Positions 47,801 through 59,429 of a DNA stretch of 64,000 nt are shown piece after piece. Position 1 is the stretch's first letter. Every line of letters begins with the position of its first letter. The translations under genes were made by a program, and so were the position numbers. The DNA lies in contig NC_134988.1 of the NCBI RefSeq assembly GCF_050947335.1, positions 3,658,001 to 3,722,000 on the forward strand, in the 5' to 3' direction. The stretch is from Megachile rotundata (taxonomy: Eukaryota > Arthropoda > Insecta > Hymenoptera > Megachilidae). The notes beneath the pieces were generated by a model. That model saw nothing but the letters and a program-made list of their open reading frames with translations, did no database searches and was not told where the DNA came from.

Positions 47801-48000
47801 GAGAGAATTGACGAAGCTTAGAAGTCCCTTCAGTGAATGAAGGATTAACCTTGTTCTGCATCTTTAACCTAAATGTTTCAAATTCCATATACAGAACTAA
47901 AGTTATAGACAAAAATGATTTTTACACATCGTTACCAGTAAACAACTGAAACAATGACCGTATTAAATCACCATTATTTCTTCCATAGTTTCACAACATC
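44870..48000. other. Intronic DNA: unique islands and a quasi-repeat block
   Basis: GC-richer unique islands at about 44,880-45,250 and 45,880-46,290 are separated by AT-rich DNA. A phased A/T block lies at 46,380-46,920. The open frames at 45,035-45,247 and 46,105-46,305 have no recognisable domain. Confidence 0.4.
45483..45550. mobile_element. 68-bp TTAA-type miniature element
   Basis: CCCTTTGCACT at the left and AGTGCAAGGG at the right are inverted ends. The right flank is TTAA (45,551-45,554) and the left flank TCAA, one change from TTAA. CCCTTTG ends with TTAA flanks fit a piggyBac-type deletion derivative. Confidence 0.6.
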
Positions 48001-48005
48001 TAATA

Positions 48006-48495
48006 AGGTGAAGTGGGGTAAGTTCGTGAACGGGGCAAGTGCGTATACAGGCTATTTTTATTACAATATGAGAGAAATTTCACCATTTAGTATGTTTGTT
48101 TCCTTCTTTTGTTTCACTATATCCCCTTTTATATTTCAGCTAAGAGTACTTGTTTGCAGTATAGAGTACTATAGAGCATTTTATAAGAGATTTGTTAATA
48201 ATTCTGCTGTTGCCCCATTGCACATGAAATAAAGTTTCAAAGTATTTTTAACTTCAAGTTACGCTCTTACCCAATTTTCAGGGAAAGTGCAGAGTAGTTG
48301 ACATTTTAAACAATTTCCTATCAAAATTAAAATGTACAAGGAAAATTAAGGTCCTAGTGAATATTAATTAAATAGTAGTAATTCTGCAAAGTGTTCGATA
48401 TCGACAGTGTTAAGTATTTTACATAGCAGATTGAAAATACTTACGTTTAAATACCAACTTTACAAAAACCAGTCTGCACTTACCTAACTTCACCT
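48006..48495 (+). mobile_element. AGGTGAAG MITE, full-length copy 3
   Basis: It begins AGGTGAAGTGGGGTAAG after TA and ends ...ACTTACCTAACTTCACCT, followed by TG where TA is expected. Subterminal GGGGCAAG and inverted TTGCCCC and CTTACCC motifs are present. It is 490 bp and non-coding; the 92-codon open frame that crosses it belongs to the repeated pseudo-frame seen in every copy. Confidence 0.75.
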
Positions 48496-48499
48496 TGTC

Positions 48500-49600
48500 A
48501 GTTTTATTCAATATAATAGTACTGTATTTTTGAGACAGAATTAATATTTACGAAATAGATATGCATAAAAATGAACGTGCAAGTAACTGATCCAAGCCTT
48601 CTCACGTTTTCTCGTTAAAATTTTCAGTTTGATCGGTACTTGATCGGTGCTGAAACAGAAAACTCCGCGTTTATAAAATGACGAATTTTCGTTTAAAACA
48701 ACTGACTGATTGAAGACATTTATTCTAGTGTGTTTTTTTAATAAAGTTCGATACACGTTTCAGCGTTCGCGAAATTCGGCCGCTTTAAAATTAACCCGAG
48801 TTATTAATTTCGACCGCTCGGTAAAACAATATTTCAATATTTTTCAAACACCAGCTTCGCAGGCGCAGTTCATTGCTGGATATTCGGAATCTTTCTTTTT
48901 CGAAATCTTCGTGAAACATAAAGGTGCAGTCGTTTTTCTAAAAAATGATGTACTTTAGACGACATTATTCTTATCTGAAATGAATAGTTTCTGGTTCAGT
49001 GACGTAGAAACTTGATTTAGAGCTTATTCTCGTTCATTCTTCTTCGTCGAAATGTTTCAGCATAAAGAAACTGCCGACCAAAAAAGTATTGGCACACACG
49101 GTTTTCTTTGCATGTAATTCACTGTTTTTGCTGTAAGCGATGTATATGCGCTTTTTAAAGACGGGTAGTCTACGATGGACGTATGCATTTGAAGAAGCAC
49201 AAATTGTGTAACTATACAACGTATATGGTATTTTTGATTGATAATTAACGCGAAAACAGTTTCCACTATTTACTTCTGATGTTTTGCGATTAAATATTTG
49301 TATAAATTTAAAGATACAATGAAATTATAATTTTTTTAATTTTCTGAAGGTGCAAGTGAAAAATTATAAAGATTCGCAGCTTTCCAAAATTAAAAAATTA
49401 CATGAATTCTTGAAATATTAAATATTTAAATTTTCAAATTACCGAACTTCTTAATTTTTTAAGCTCTGAATTTTTAAATACTCAAATTTCAAGACTATTA
49501 AATATTTTAATTTCCAAATTTCTGGCCTACTACTATATTTTAATTTGTACATTTCTAGACTTCTAAATATTTTAATTTCCACATTTCTAGACTTCTAAAT
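48500..49600. other. Intronic DNA ending in a phased A/T block
   Basis: No exon is supported. Sequence from 48,540 to 49,300 is of mixed composition with overlapping chance frames on both strands. From 49,310 the phased AAATTT-style block begins; it continues at 51,058 on the other side of the Merlin element. Confidence 0.4.
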
Positions 49601-49604
49601 ATTT

Positions 49605-51049
49605 GGTTAAGTTCAAGAAAATGGGATACCCTCCGATTTAACTGATTTATATATCAAAAGAAAGCCCTTGACTTGGCGATTTCAACGGTGGTCATCCCAC
49701 CCCTTAACTCCCACCGCTCTGCCCCCTAGAAGCCAAAAACTGAAACGGTCCAAAAAGTGATTTTTTTACATATCTCAGCGAGTTTATTATTTCCATTCCT
49801 TTTATTTTTTATACGTTGGGTGAATCTAACCATAAAAAACTAACCTAACCCAACTGAAAGTTTATATTGCACGTCTTCGACGCTTTGGCTCGCTTGGCAG
49901 GTTCCGGGCCCGCACGATAGCATCTAGGGTGGTCCGTCTCTTATCCTTAATGACCTCCACCCACATATCACCGATGGCGCGGCTGATGGCACCGAATGAC
50001 CACACCTGCCTCCGTGTGAATGCCAAAACACGTCCCCGCTGGTACTTCCTAGTGAACAGCCAGCTCTCGTCCACCTCAACTATATCATCGCTGCCCCCGA
50101 TGGGACGTGAATCATGGTCCTGTACAATGTCTGTCACTTCCCGGAAGAAATTGTACCAATCGACAGCACTACTTCCCGACAATCCGGCAGGAGCGGCGGC
50201 GTACCGCAATTTATCATGCACAATAAAATGAAATAATAGCTTGGCGGTCTGTAGCGGGCAGATATGTGCAGCCTCAAAAAAAGTGCCTTCGCGGGCGGAT
50301 TTTTTGGGGCACTTCTTTGTAACACACCGCCATCTGAGCCCAATAGACCGCTTAGTATCGGCTAATAGACGCATGTTCTTTCCGCAGCAGCACGTTCGTT
50401 TATCGGGAATAATCCCTCACGCCAGCCAAGCATCCCACGCTTGTTCGGTATTCGTAATCGTAATTGCAAAACTCCACACACTTAGATCTTCCTTCAGGAG
50501 ATCTCGGTACCGCTGGTGTACAAGATCCCTTTCTTCGTTCGATAATAAGCGAATAGTATCTATTGGCGCCATTTCACTTCGTTTGTACTCGATATACTGA
50601 ACGTTTCGACTGAACTTCTTTCCGAAGAGCACGAAATTCTTAGACAACATAATCTGCAATGGAATTAAAAAAAAGTAATAGCATAAACACTGCTTACTTT
50701 GTACATGGGCCAACGCAAGCGCAATCTAAGCATGTACACTCACCAGGCAAGAAATATAAATATAGTTCAAAATCTAAACGTATTGGCGGGGGAGGGGTGT
50801 AGCACCCCCACCCCATACAATATAAACTAACCAAATCTGATTATAAAAAAAAAAGGGATGGAAATGATAAACTCACTGAGATATGTGGAAAAATCACTTT
50901 TTGGACCGCTTCAGTTTTTGGCTTCTAGGCGGCAGAGCGGTGGGAGTTAAGGAGTGAGATGACCACCGTTGAAATCGCCAAGTCAAGGGCCTTCTTTTGA
51001 TATATAAAACAGTTGAATCGGAAGGTACCTTATTTTTTTTAATCTAACC
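49605..51049 (-). mobile_element. Merlin-type DNA transposon, 1,445 bp
   Basis: Imperfect terminal inverted repeats of about 230 bases begin GGTTAAGTTC at the left and, inverted, GGTTAGATTA at the right, becoming highly similar after the first 40 bases. An 8-bp target duplication AAATATTT lies at 49,597-49,604 and 51,050-51,057. Both the 8-bp duplication and the IS1595/ISXO2-like transposase inside fit the Merlin superfamily. It inserted into a phased A/T block, which continues on both sides. The transposase is broken, so this copy cannot move by itself, though its ends might still be recognised. Confidence 0.85.
49862..50713 (-). pseudogene. Merlin transposase, nonsense-split and 3'-truncated
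   Basis: The enzyme would cut and rejoin the element's ends in the nucleus. Two open frames on the minus strand lie in the same reading frame, separated by one TGA at 50,419-50,417. The first (ending EQAWDAWLA) is the N-terminal part. Past the stop come GIIP, a CCCG metal-binding turn, then RWRC and KKCP, forming the second half of a zinc-ribbon-like region. After that come the conserved VDESWLFTRKYQRGR block with the catalytic aspartate and glutamate surroundings typical of ISXO2-like domains, and WSFGAISR. The frame then ends with PKRRRRAI at 49,862, before the second catalytic aspartate and the final catalytic position, so the last third of the domain is missing. Start choice is uncertain: methionines at 50,713, 50,650 and 50,569 all precede the conserved part. 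Confidence 0.8.
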
Positions 51050-51057
51050 AAATATTT

Positions 51058-51690
51058 TGCTTTCCAAGGTCCCAAATATCTACATTTCAGATATTTAAGT
51101 TTAAAAATTCACAAATTAAGAATCTTCTAAATTTGTCAACTTACAATATCAAACATTTTCAAGTTCTCGAATTTCCGTATTCCATGTTAGAAGATTTGAA
51201 ATTTGAAAAATTTGCCAATTATTAAATTTGTAATTTTTAAAACATCAAAATTTAATACTTAATCTGCTTGCGTATAATGCATTTTTACTTTGAAATTAGA
51301 AATAGTATCGAATGAAAATAAACAAACGATGAAACATAAATTTATCTTAAGGAAAATCAACATACATTTGAAAAAACCCATCATAACAAATTCTATAATT
51401 TAACAGAAGAAATTAGTGAAAGAATTACCTGTTCGCTATGGTCCTTTTAGTTTTAGTTTCAAAATTTTAAAGTTTGTCGATTTGAAAGTTTCTTAGTTAG
51501 AAGGGTTGTGGACACACAAATTTTTAGTCTGCTATCATACAGAAAATGACGACATAGGAAAAGGGTTTGTACCACTGAGCCGTAAAATTCACAGACAAAA
51601 AACTTGGTTGTCTGTCAAGTATACAAAATTTCATCCAAACTAACCACGATAATCGACAGCGCAATTTAGTTTCAAAAATCCCTCGCGGCA
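51058..51690. other. Intronic DNA, continuation of the phased A/T block
   Basis: The A/T quasi-repeat block interrupted by Merlin continues to about 51,290. The remainder is plain AT-rich sequence without a gene. Confidence 0.45.
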
Positions 51691-51697
51691 TGCTTAA

Positions 51698-52007
51698 CCC
51701 CTTGGCTACTGTGGGCGCCTATAGGCGCTTAGAAATTTTGTATTTGTATTACTGAGAGCACCTATAGGCGCCCACTATTATACCAACAGAGTTTTTTCCT
51801 AGCGATTAAAAAGTTTTTATAAAAAAGAGTTATGACGGCGTGTTATAACATTTGTCATTTGTATTATCCTTTGTACATAAAGGAAGGATAAAAAACTGTA
51901 TAGAAAGGCTTTAGCTTTGCTTTTTATAAATAAGAATATCTGACTTTTTATTATAATAAATAAGACCATAATCACATTTCTCAGAAAAAATCACCGTAGC
52001 GAAAGGG
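51698..52007. mobile_element. TTAA-flanked MITE, 310 bp, piggyBac-type
   Basis: Ends are CCCCTTGGCTACTGTG and, inverted, CCCTTTCGCTACGGTG, flanked by TTAA (51,694-51,697 and 52,008-52,011). Next to the left end lie two inverted copies of a 19-base palindrome-containing word, GTGGGCGCCTATAGGCGCT (51,711-51,729, inverted at 51,757-51,774 with one change), able to form a stem with a loop of about 27 bases. CCCTTT ends with TTAA flanks are characteristic of piggyBac-type elements. Confidence 0.8.
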
Positions 52008-52479
52008 TTAATTAAAATCACGCAACGATGAGTCAAATACGTGACAAATACTTTTATTATTATATTATAAAAGTATTTATTTACAAATACTTTTTATACA
52101 AAACGAGGAAAGATTACATTTTTAGTGAATAAAAAAAAGTCATTCGCATTGGAATAAAATTTTTCATTAATGTAAATGCACGTTGAGCGCAGAGCAAATA
52201 TGCCTATTACGAATTTTCAAAAAGAGTAAGCAAAGAATTCTGAGAAATATAGTTGATTCTAGTGGCGCATTTTTAAAAAATATAGTTTCTTGTAACATGC
52301 CGGATGCATATAGTATGCAATAGAATTATGAGAATTCCAAATGCATTCGAGGAAATCAACTTAATTTGTAAAAAGTAATATAGGCATTCTACGGGGAATA
52401 TCTAGTCTAGCAAAGAGAACAACGAACAACGAATCTTTAATAAGATATATATATATATATCAGTTTTACTGATAATATA

Positions 52480-52821
52480 ATGAAAATATACTTGATTCTT
52501 TGTATTAAACGATGAAAATAATTAAATCAATACGTAGTATTTAGGGCGGTAATAATTAATGACCAGTACATGCCACGAATATTATTTAATTTCTATGTCA
52601 TTATATCATTTTCACATTTTAATTAATTTAAACCTTTTTTTCTCACAACGACATATACTTATTGTTTCGTCTGTAAGTAGAAATTTTACCGTTTTGATAA
52701 ATGTATTTAGCCATAAATTTACACTGCCGAAATATAAAAGAAATTGCAGTTATTTTAACTGCTTCCTTAAATGTTCAACTATTGAAACATCATTATATAG
52801 ACGTTGAACGCAGTTAACTGG
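52480..52821 (+). repeat. Diverged dispersed repeat, copy 2, ending in a TTAA-family terminus
   Basis: Colinear with 26,500-26,830. It ends CAGTTAACTGG at 52,811-52,821 followed by TTAA, the same right terminus as the MITE at 28,938-29,253. It may therefore be a longer member of that TTAA family; the left end is not certain (TTAATGACCAGT near 52,555 is a candidate). Confidence 0.45.
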
Positions 52822-52932
52822 TTAAGAGCCGATTGGGATGAATTTTGCACTAAAGTGTTTCACATAGTTAGTTGATCTACAGACCAGGTGTCTCAGACGA
52901 ATTCGAATGTGTATTTAGAATTTCGAGCATCT

Positions 52933-53812
52933 ACTGTAAACATATAGGCATAACAAGTATAGCATGTAAAGCCGTTCCAAACGATTAAATGTGCCGAGCT
53001 CGAATATGTATTTAAAATGTAGAATATCTATTAAGGATAAATAATTCAGCGCGTTTCTGTTTCTAGTCTTTTTTGTGTTTTTCTGTGTGCCAGGCGATTT
53101 GGATGCAATCGTGCAATTTCGGCGGTACTTGTGTACCTACCTGAACCTGGCACTCGACTTTCAAAAATTTTATTTCTTTCAATTGTATCGTATTTAGCAT
53201 CGTTAGAGGTTTGTACCACCCTCACTTTCGTTTGTACCCCAAGGGGTGCGTTTGTACCGCCTTTCGAAAGTACCCCCAAGGGGTAGCTTCGCCATTTTTT
53301 GAGATATTTCAAATCTTCTTGGGGGTGCTGTTTCCTATTCGTCTCTAGAGGTTTGTACCACCTTTACTTTCGTTTGTACTTCAAAGGGTTCGATTGCGGA
53401 CTACCGCAAACCTCTACAGACGTCCCTTTTTATTATGGCTTTGAAAGAAATAAAAAATGTTAAAGTGGGGTGCTGGGATATTTTTCACCCCCTAGTAACT
53501 TTTCACCCCTTGGGGTACAAACGAAAACAAAGGTGGTACAAACGGGTACAAACGATGCTAAATACGATACAATTGAAAGAAATAAAATTTTTGAAAGCCG
53601 GGTGCTAAGTTCAGGTAGGTGCCATGTCTATATTAAAGAACAATGTGTTAAAGCAAATTAATAAATTCCTAACAGTTAATCGTGTCCCGTGTTTCATTTT
53701 CATTTCGTTCATAGCTTCCTAGTTTTGCAGTACCCACTGTAAACATATAAGTAGAACAAGAATGAGATGTAGAATTTTTAAAGTCGTTCCAAACAATTAA
53801 ACGTGCCCGAAA
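52933..53812 (+). repeat. Direct repeat pair flanking a foldback element
   Basis: A stretch with CTGTAAACATATA, then ACAAG and GTCGTTCCAAACAATTAAAC at 53,740-53,812 has a close relative at 52,933-52,993. The pair brackets the foldback element, suggesting a local duplication. Confidence 0.6.
53135..53621. mobile_element. Foldback MITE with internal GTTTGTACC repeats
   Basis: Inverted arms of about 70 bases begin ACCTACCTGAAC at the left and end GTTCAGGTAGGT at the right. Between them GTTTGTACC or its complement recurs at least seven times beside CCCCAAGGGG boxes, giving the centre a minisatellite character and extra self-pairing. No clear target duplication was found. Open frames on both strands across it are products of the repeats. 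Confidence 0.7.
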
Positions 53813-53814
53813 CT

Positions 53815-56800
53815 ATTGAAAACAATACAAAACATGATTACTTTTAATTTAACACATCATTTAAGTTAATACATCATGAACTCATCTGAGGTTTTAATGT
53901 GGTTTCAATCGATTTTAGTGTCAAAAATTATCAAAAATGATATCAGAACACGACTTTTCATCGATTCGTCGATGATGACAAGTTTCTGTCATAAAATCGC
54001 ATTTAATATCTACATAGCAAATTAGAGTGTCTCACGAGTCTACTCTCAAAATCTCAAGTCAAAATATCCAGAATTGCCCGTAGCGTGGTGCAAACAACAA
54101 ACGAACAAATGTAGTTCGAGTCCCAGGTGCATCACTACGTTCAGCAATTAACTCGTGATACTGTGCACAGAGCAATCGCTTTGGTAGGAAAGTCTCGGGA
54201 TTATGAAAATTTTGGCACACAAGACACAGGGGTTGGCAAGATTATCCATCTGCTTCGTCAATGTATCGACCAAAGCCAAGAACAACAAAAAGACCCGTTC
54301 ATATATCGGTCGTTTCACTTATAGAAGGCAGATAGGTAGAAATATTATGCAACAATGTGTACAGCTAAAATAACTGTCGTTTTGTATATGACTTTTAGAT
54401 AAACCAGATTACCAGATTTCTCTCTTCGATTTATAACTACTTTATCACTACACTGTGGATAATTAACATATCAGACAGTAAGATGTATAGGGTGAATCTC
54501 GTAACGCAACGACTTCAAGTAAGTCATAAATCATTCACTGTAGAACGAAATTTTTCAAATAAAAGTTGCGTACTTTCGAGAAACGTATACGGTACTGCAA
54601 TTGATTAGTTGTGAATTAGCACTTTTATGGAGATCATTTTCTGATTTTAGATGCAGAGACTAATTTTCTTTCTTGTTTTGAACTATGACATTTTTTAAAA
54701 AAGAAAGAAAATATCAAGGAAAGGTCTTTTTCAAGAAAGGACTTTTTCAAATTTATTATTCTGTTGGAAAATAAATTTAATCAAAGGCAACGCAGCTTTG
54801 TTGTTATTGTGTATAATTATTAATATTATTGGCATAGCGACAAGAACGTGTAACTTGGAATCTTTTATCCCGAGTTCGCAGCAGTTATTAAATTTTTTAA
54901 CAACAAATTAGTCGAAAATTTACAATAATAGAAATTTATACAGTTAATATTTTGAGTACATTATAGAAATGAACGTTGAAGAAACTCGCGTCTTTACATA
55001 TACATATGGGATCCTACTGTATATTTATATAGGATAAGTGTAGTAGCAGATAGAAAAAAAAGAAGTAATGTGCAGTTCCATATAAAAAATTGGCCCATTT
55101 ATATGTTTTATACGTATCACTACGTTTTTAAAAAAAAAACAAAAATTGTACAAATGTAGATCCTTTTATACGATTCGACTTTCTTCTGTTTTTAATTATA
55201 TAACAAGTCAATTAAAAATTTCAAGCAAAGCCGTCTAGGGAAATGTTTAATAAAACGGTTATATATTTTTTGTAGAGAAACAAAAACTCTGCTATTGACA
55301 TACAAGAAGTCTGTTGGCGCAAATATGTATTCAGAGTTGTCCCAACTTTTATGGGTCGACATTCACTTTTGAAAATGGCAATTTTAAACGATTCACTTGC
55401 TTGTAGTATATTATTTTCTACAATCTCAAAGTTTAAAAATTGATAAAATTAAAATCAAAAAGTTGTAACGTTCCGAAGTTACAAAAGTGAGATGTTCCAA
55501 AGTTGCAACGTTTTAAAGTTAAAAAATTGTATGATTTTTTAATTGCACAATTCTATAGTTCTACAATTCTATGATTCTAGAATTTCATTATTCTACAATT
55601 ACAAAATTTTACAACTTTACAATTATTTAGTTCTACAATTCAACAATTCTATAATTCTACAATTTTACAATTCTAGAGTTCTGTATAAGTATACGATTCT
55701 ATAATTCTGCAACTTTACAATTGTGTAATTCTACAAATCTACAATAATTCTTAAATTTTGTAATTATATAGTTCTACAATTCTACAATTTTACAATTCTA
55801 TAATTCTAAAAGTTTAGGATTCTGAAATTCTAAAATTTCAAAAATCTACAAACGGAAATTAAAAAATTCTACAATTTCAAAATTGCAAAGTTTCAAAGCT
55901 TTAGAACTCTAAAATCTTGAAACTTAAATTACAAAATTTCAATTTTAATCTCCATCTCAAAACCTTGAAGTTCCAGGGTTCTAAAAGTATAAAGATCTGA
56001 CATAATAATTTGTAAAATTTCAGCATCAACCCATTCCAAACTTCTAAAATCTTAAAATTCAATTCTCCCACAATTGAAAAATTAAAGGGCTCTTAAATTG
56101 GAAAACTTGTTACATTCCAAGTTAATCCAAAGTTAAAATATATTAAGCTAACAAATATTTAAAATCTTAAAATCCTGAAGTTCCAACATTTAAAAATTTT
56201 AAAATCACTAAAGTACAATTTCGACAATGATAGTCTTTTATTATATTAATTTCTGGAAACAATCAGATAATCATTATTTTCTGTAATACTTGAAAATTCG
56301 TAACTCTTCGTTACGCGATAAATTCATCATTTCCATGTTTAATCTCGAGTCGAAATTTTTACATTTTATTCCCCGTTTTCGCGTTATATTATGGAAAATT
56401 ATTGAACAAGCGTTGAGACTTTTTACGGTGAAGCACATTGAGTAATGAATCGTTGAAAACGGGACGCTGACATCATTTGTGATAACAGCAAAAACCTGCG
56501 AAATGATGTCTATAACGTTTTCACGCAATCACTGATAACGTAATTTATTTATAAACATAATTACACTCTCGCGTTTGCAAATACTTCTGATACTTCCAAA
56601 TTCATACGATAATAATTAAACAACATACAATACATCAAATATTCATTGCGATTAATTTTTCAACGTTGTCGCAAATGCATTTATTCGTGAAGCGGCGAAA
56701 TTACGCTGAAATTGACAAAAAGAAATAAAACAACGCACTTCGATCATTTCAAATTCTGATTTTTTATTTCTTTTCACTTTTTTTCGTCGAAGTATATATA

Positions 56801-58785
56801 GTTCAAAGCACATTTGGATTTTCTAGGGAAATTTAGAGACAAAAGGCATTTCAGTGGTTTGATTTTTAGACATTTTTGAACGTTCGAAATTTTCTGATTA
56901 AAAGTTTTGGTATATAGGAATTTTAGTACTTTGCGATTTCACGATCTAGGGATTTGCCGATGTAGAAGTTTAGGGACTTTGGTGTGTTAGGGGTTTTATG
57001 ATACAGAAATTTGCGGATTTGGGGATTTTGTGATCCAGGATTTTTGTGATCTATTGATTTGTTATAATTTAGAAATTTGGGGAATTTAGAATTAGGTGAT
57101 ATAGTGATTTTACGATCCAGGGATTTTACAATTTGGAAATTTCAGAATTTTAGAATTCATGAAATTCGAAAAATTGAGAATTCCGAAATTTACAAATTTA
57201 GGAAGTCAGGAAATGTTATTACTGTAAAATTAAAAAATTCGAATTATAGAGATTCGGAAACAAAAACTTGAAAATTCATAAAATTTGAGTTTTCTCAAAA
57301 ATTTAAAAGTTCAAAAACTATGAATTCCCAAGTATCCGAGTCTTTCATGCATTAAAAGTACAATACATTACTATCTTTGAAAAGTCAGAAGAGATAATCA
57401 TGATCGTTCTGAATGTTGACGATTTGAAATTACTAGTAGTTTCGTTTTATACCAGAAAAACGAAGATAGCAGCAACTTGTCGCTCAATTTGACAGAATTA
57501 CTCTTTGAAAGCTTAATTTAATGACGCCGATACACTCGTACGACCTGGCGTGACCCCGAGACCCGTGGTATTATTTTTTACATTTCTCTCTTTACCTTTC
57601 TTCCATTTCTCTTTCGAAAACGCAAACGCGTAACGGACCATTATCTCTCACGGACGGATTGTAATTTGCTCGATGAAAAGGTCATTCCGTATCCGGTCCA
57701 TGTGCGCGCGTTATCTTCATTATTGTCATTCTTGCTGTGATGAAATTCGTGCAGACGACGCGCGACTGACAACGTACGATGACAACGTTATCATCCTCGT
57801 TTTGTCTGGCGAAGATAACTGATGCCGGTTAGTGGACGACGAACTTGTGTCACCGATGTTATTGTATCGTCTAATTTTAAGATGTATCAACGACATCCTG
57901 AAAGCGCAGTCACTGATTAGCTTAGACACCGATTAATTATCGATATCGCATTAAGCTAATATTTTTATATCATCGTTAAATCCACTGAATGATTTTATCG
58001 TTCGAGTTTATTTATTCCTGTTTTATCTTTGATCATAACTAAATGTAACATAATCTCTTCCTGAACGTTTTATTTGTTTGACGTGTCAGTTAAAACTAAA
58101 TATTCACTGTCTCTATTTTAAAACAAATAAAGTTGCAATGTTATGTGTTGGAGACTTTATTCTGAGTTGATTGAAGTATTCTTAACTAATTATACTCTTA
58201 GAGCAAAAATGCACGATGTAGTGTCATGACACCATAGATTTAGCTGTACAAGTCTAAGGCCCACATTCCAAGATGTCGCTGTTCAGGTTAAAGGCACGAA
58301 TTATGAACGCACTTTTCAACATTGTCTGTTGATGTTTATTGTTATGCCTGTTGATTTGAAGCTACGTTGAAAAGTGTTAGAGTTAAAATTAAGTTTAGAG
58401 GAACTATTCTACGATTGTATAAACTTCAATATTCAGTTGATATAATATTTCGATGCGACTACTTATTCTCTTTCGTAATGTACATGCATTACAAACGTCG
58501 CAAAAAGTGACATCACATAGGAACATAAAAAGGCATACGCATGGCGCTGGAACTGAACTACTCTTACAAAAAGAACTATTCACTGTTGCAATACTAAAAC
58601 AGATGCAGAAAGTTAAAACGTCGTGTTTCTTTGTATCTAACGATTCTTCGCTATGTAAATTATGGTTGTGATCAAACATAATGACATGTATTAAAAATTC
58701 GAGTGAGATTTGTCATATTTGAACTGTGAGTGAAACAGAAATGTCAAAGTACGAGAAAGAGTTAAACTACCATATAATTGGATAT
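53815..58785. other. Intronic DNA: two large A/T quasi-repeat blocks and a CpG-rich island
   Basis: Phased blocks lie at 55,400-56,230 (dominated by TACAATTCTA words) and 56,870-57,340. A GC- and CpG-richer unique island at 57,520-57,850 has no mobile-element features and may be regulatory. At 54,108-54,119 GTAGTTCGAGTCCC resembles a pol III B-box, with a weak A-box candidate about 40 bases upstream. No exon is supported. Confidence 0.4.
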
Positions 58786-58789
58786 AAAA

Positions 58790-59425
58790 TAATTTCGTTT
58801 AAATTTTCGACACAATATAATTTAACCTGAAACGTCATTTTATACTTTAAATCACTATTTTTCTTGAAATTTTAAACTTAATTTAACATGATTTATCCTA
58901 ACTAATTTGACATCGAGTTTTATTATTCACTTACTTAATTTCGTTTAAATTTTGAATATAATATAACCTGCTTTGCAATATCAGTTTATAATATAAATCA
59001 AATTATTTGTGTTTAAACTTTAGATTAAATTTAACAAAACCTGTCTCGACTAGCTTGACAGTCAATTTTATTATTCAAACTTACCTATTTTTTTTTAACG
59101 GAACTTAGCACATAATATTATTATTCAAGTTTTTTTAATTTTGTTTGAACTTGAAACCCATCTGAATATAATCTGATCTGACACAATTTTATCATTGTGA
59201 TGAATTATTTTTGTTTAAAGTCCAATTTACTCTAACCTAACTTGATACATCACTTTCTCATTCGAAACTAGTGTATTTTCAAATCTGACAAAGTGAATTT
59301 GACCTAACCTAACTTAAATTAATACATTATTTTATCTCCTCATTAATTTCTGTTTAAATTTAAAAATCTAATTGAACCTAATCTAAATTAATGTAACTTG
59401 ACGGATAATTTTAACATTCCTTTTT
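58790..59425. repeat. Degenerate tandem array, about eight units of 70-85 bp
   Basis: A pattern recurs about eight times: TTTGTTTAAA or a variant, then AATMTAATYTAACCT, then ACTTGACA and ATTTTATTATT. Units start near 58,793, 58,860, 58,938, 59,007, 59,133, 59,207, 59,275 and 59,347. Units have diverged strongly from one another, so the array is old. Confidence 0.6.
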
Positions 59426-59429
59426 ATCG

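Noticed and set aside
59230..59400. Interstitial telomere repeats (CCTAA)
   Set aside because: Only isolated CCTAACCTAAC words are present, within a degenerate 70-85 bp tandem unit; no uninterrupted telomeric run.
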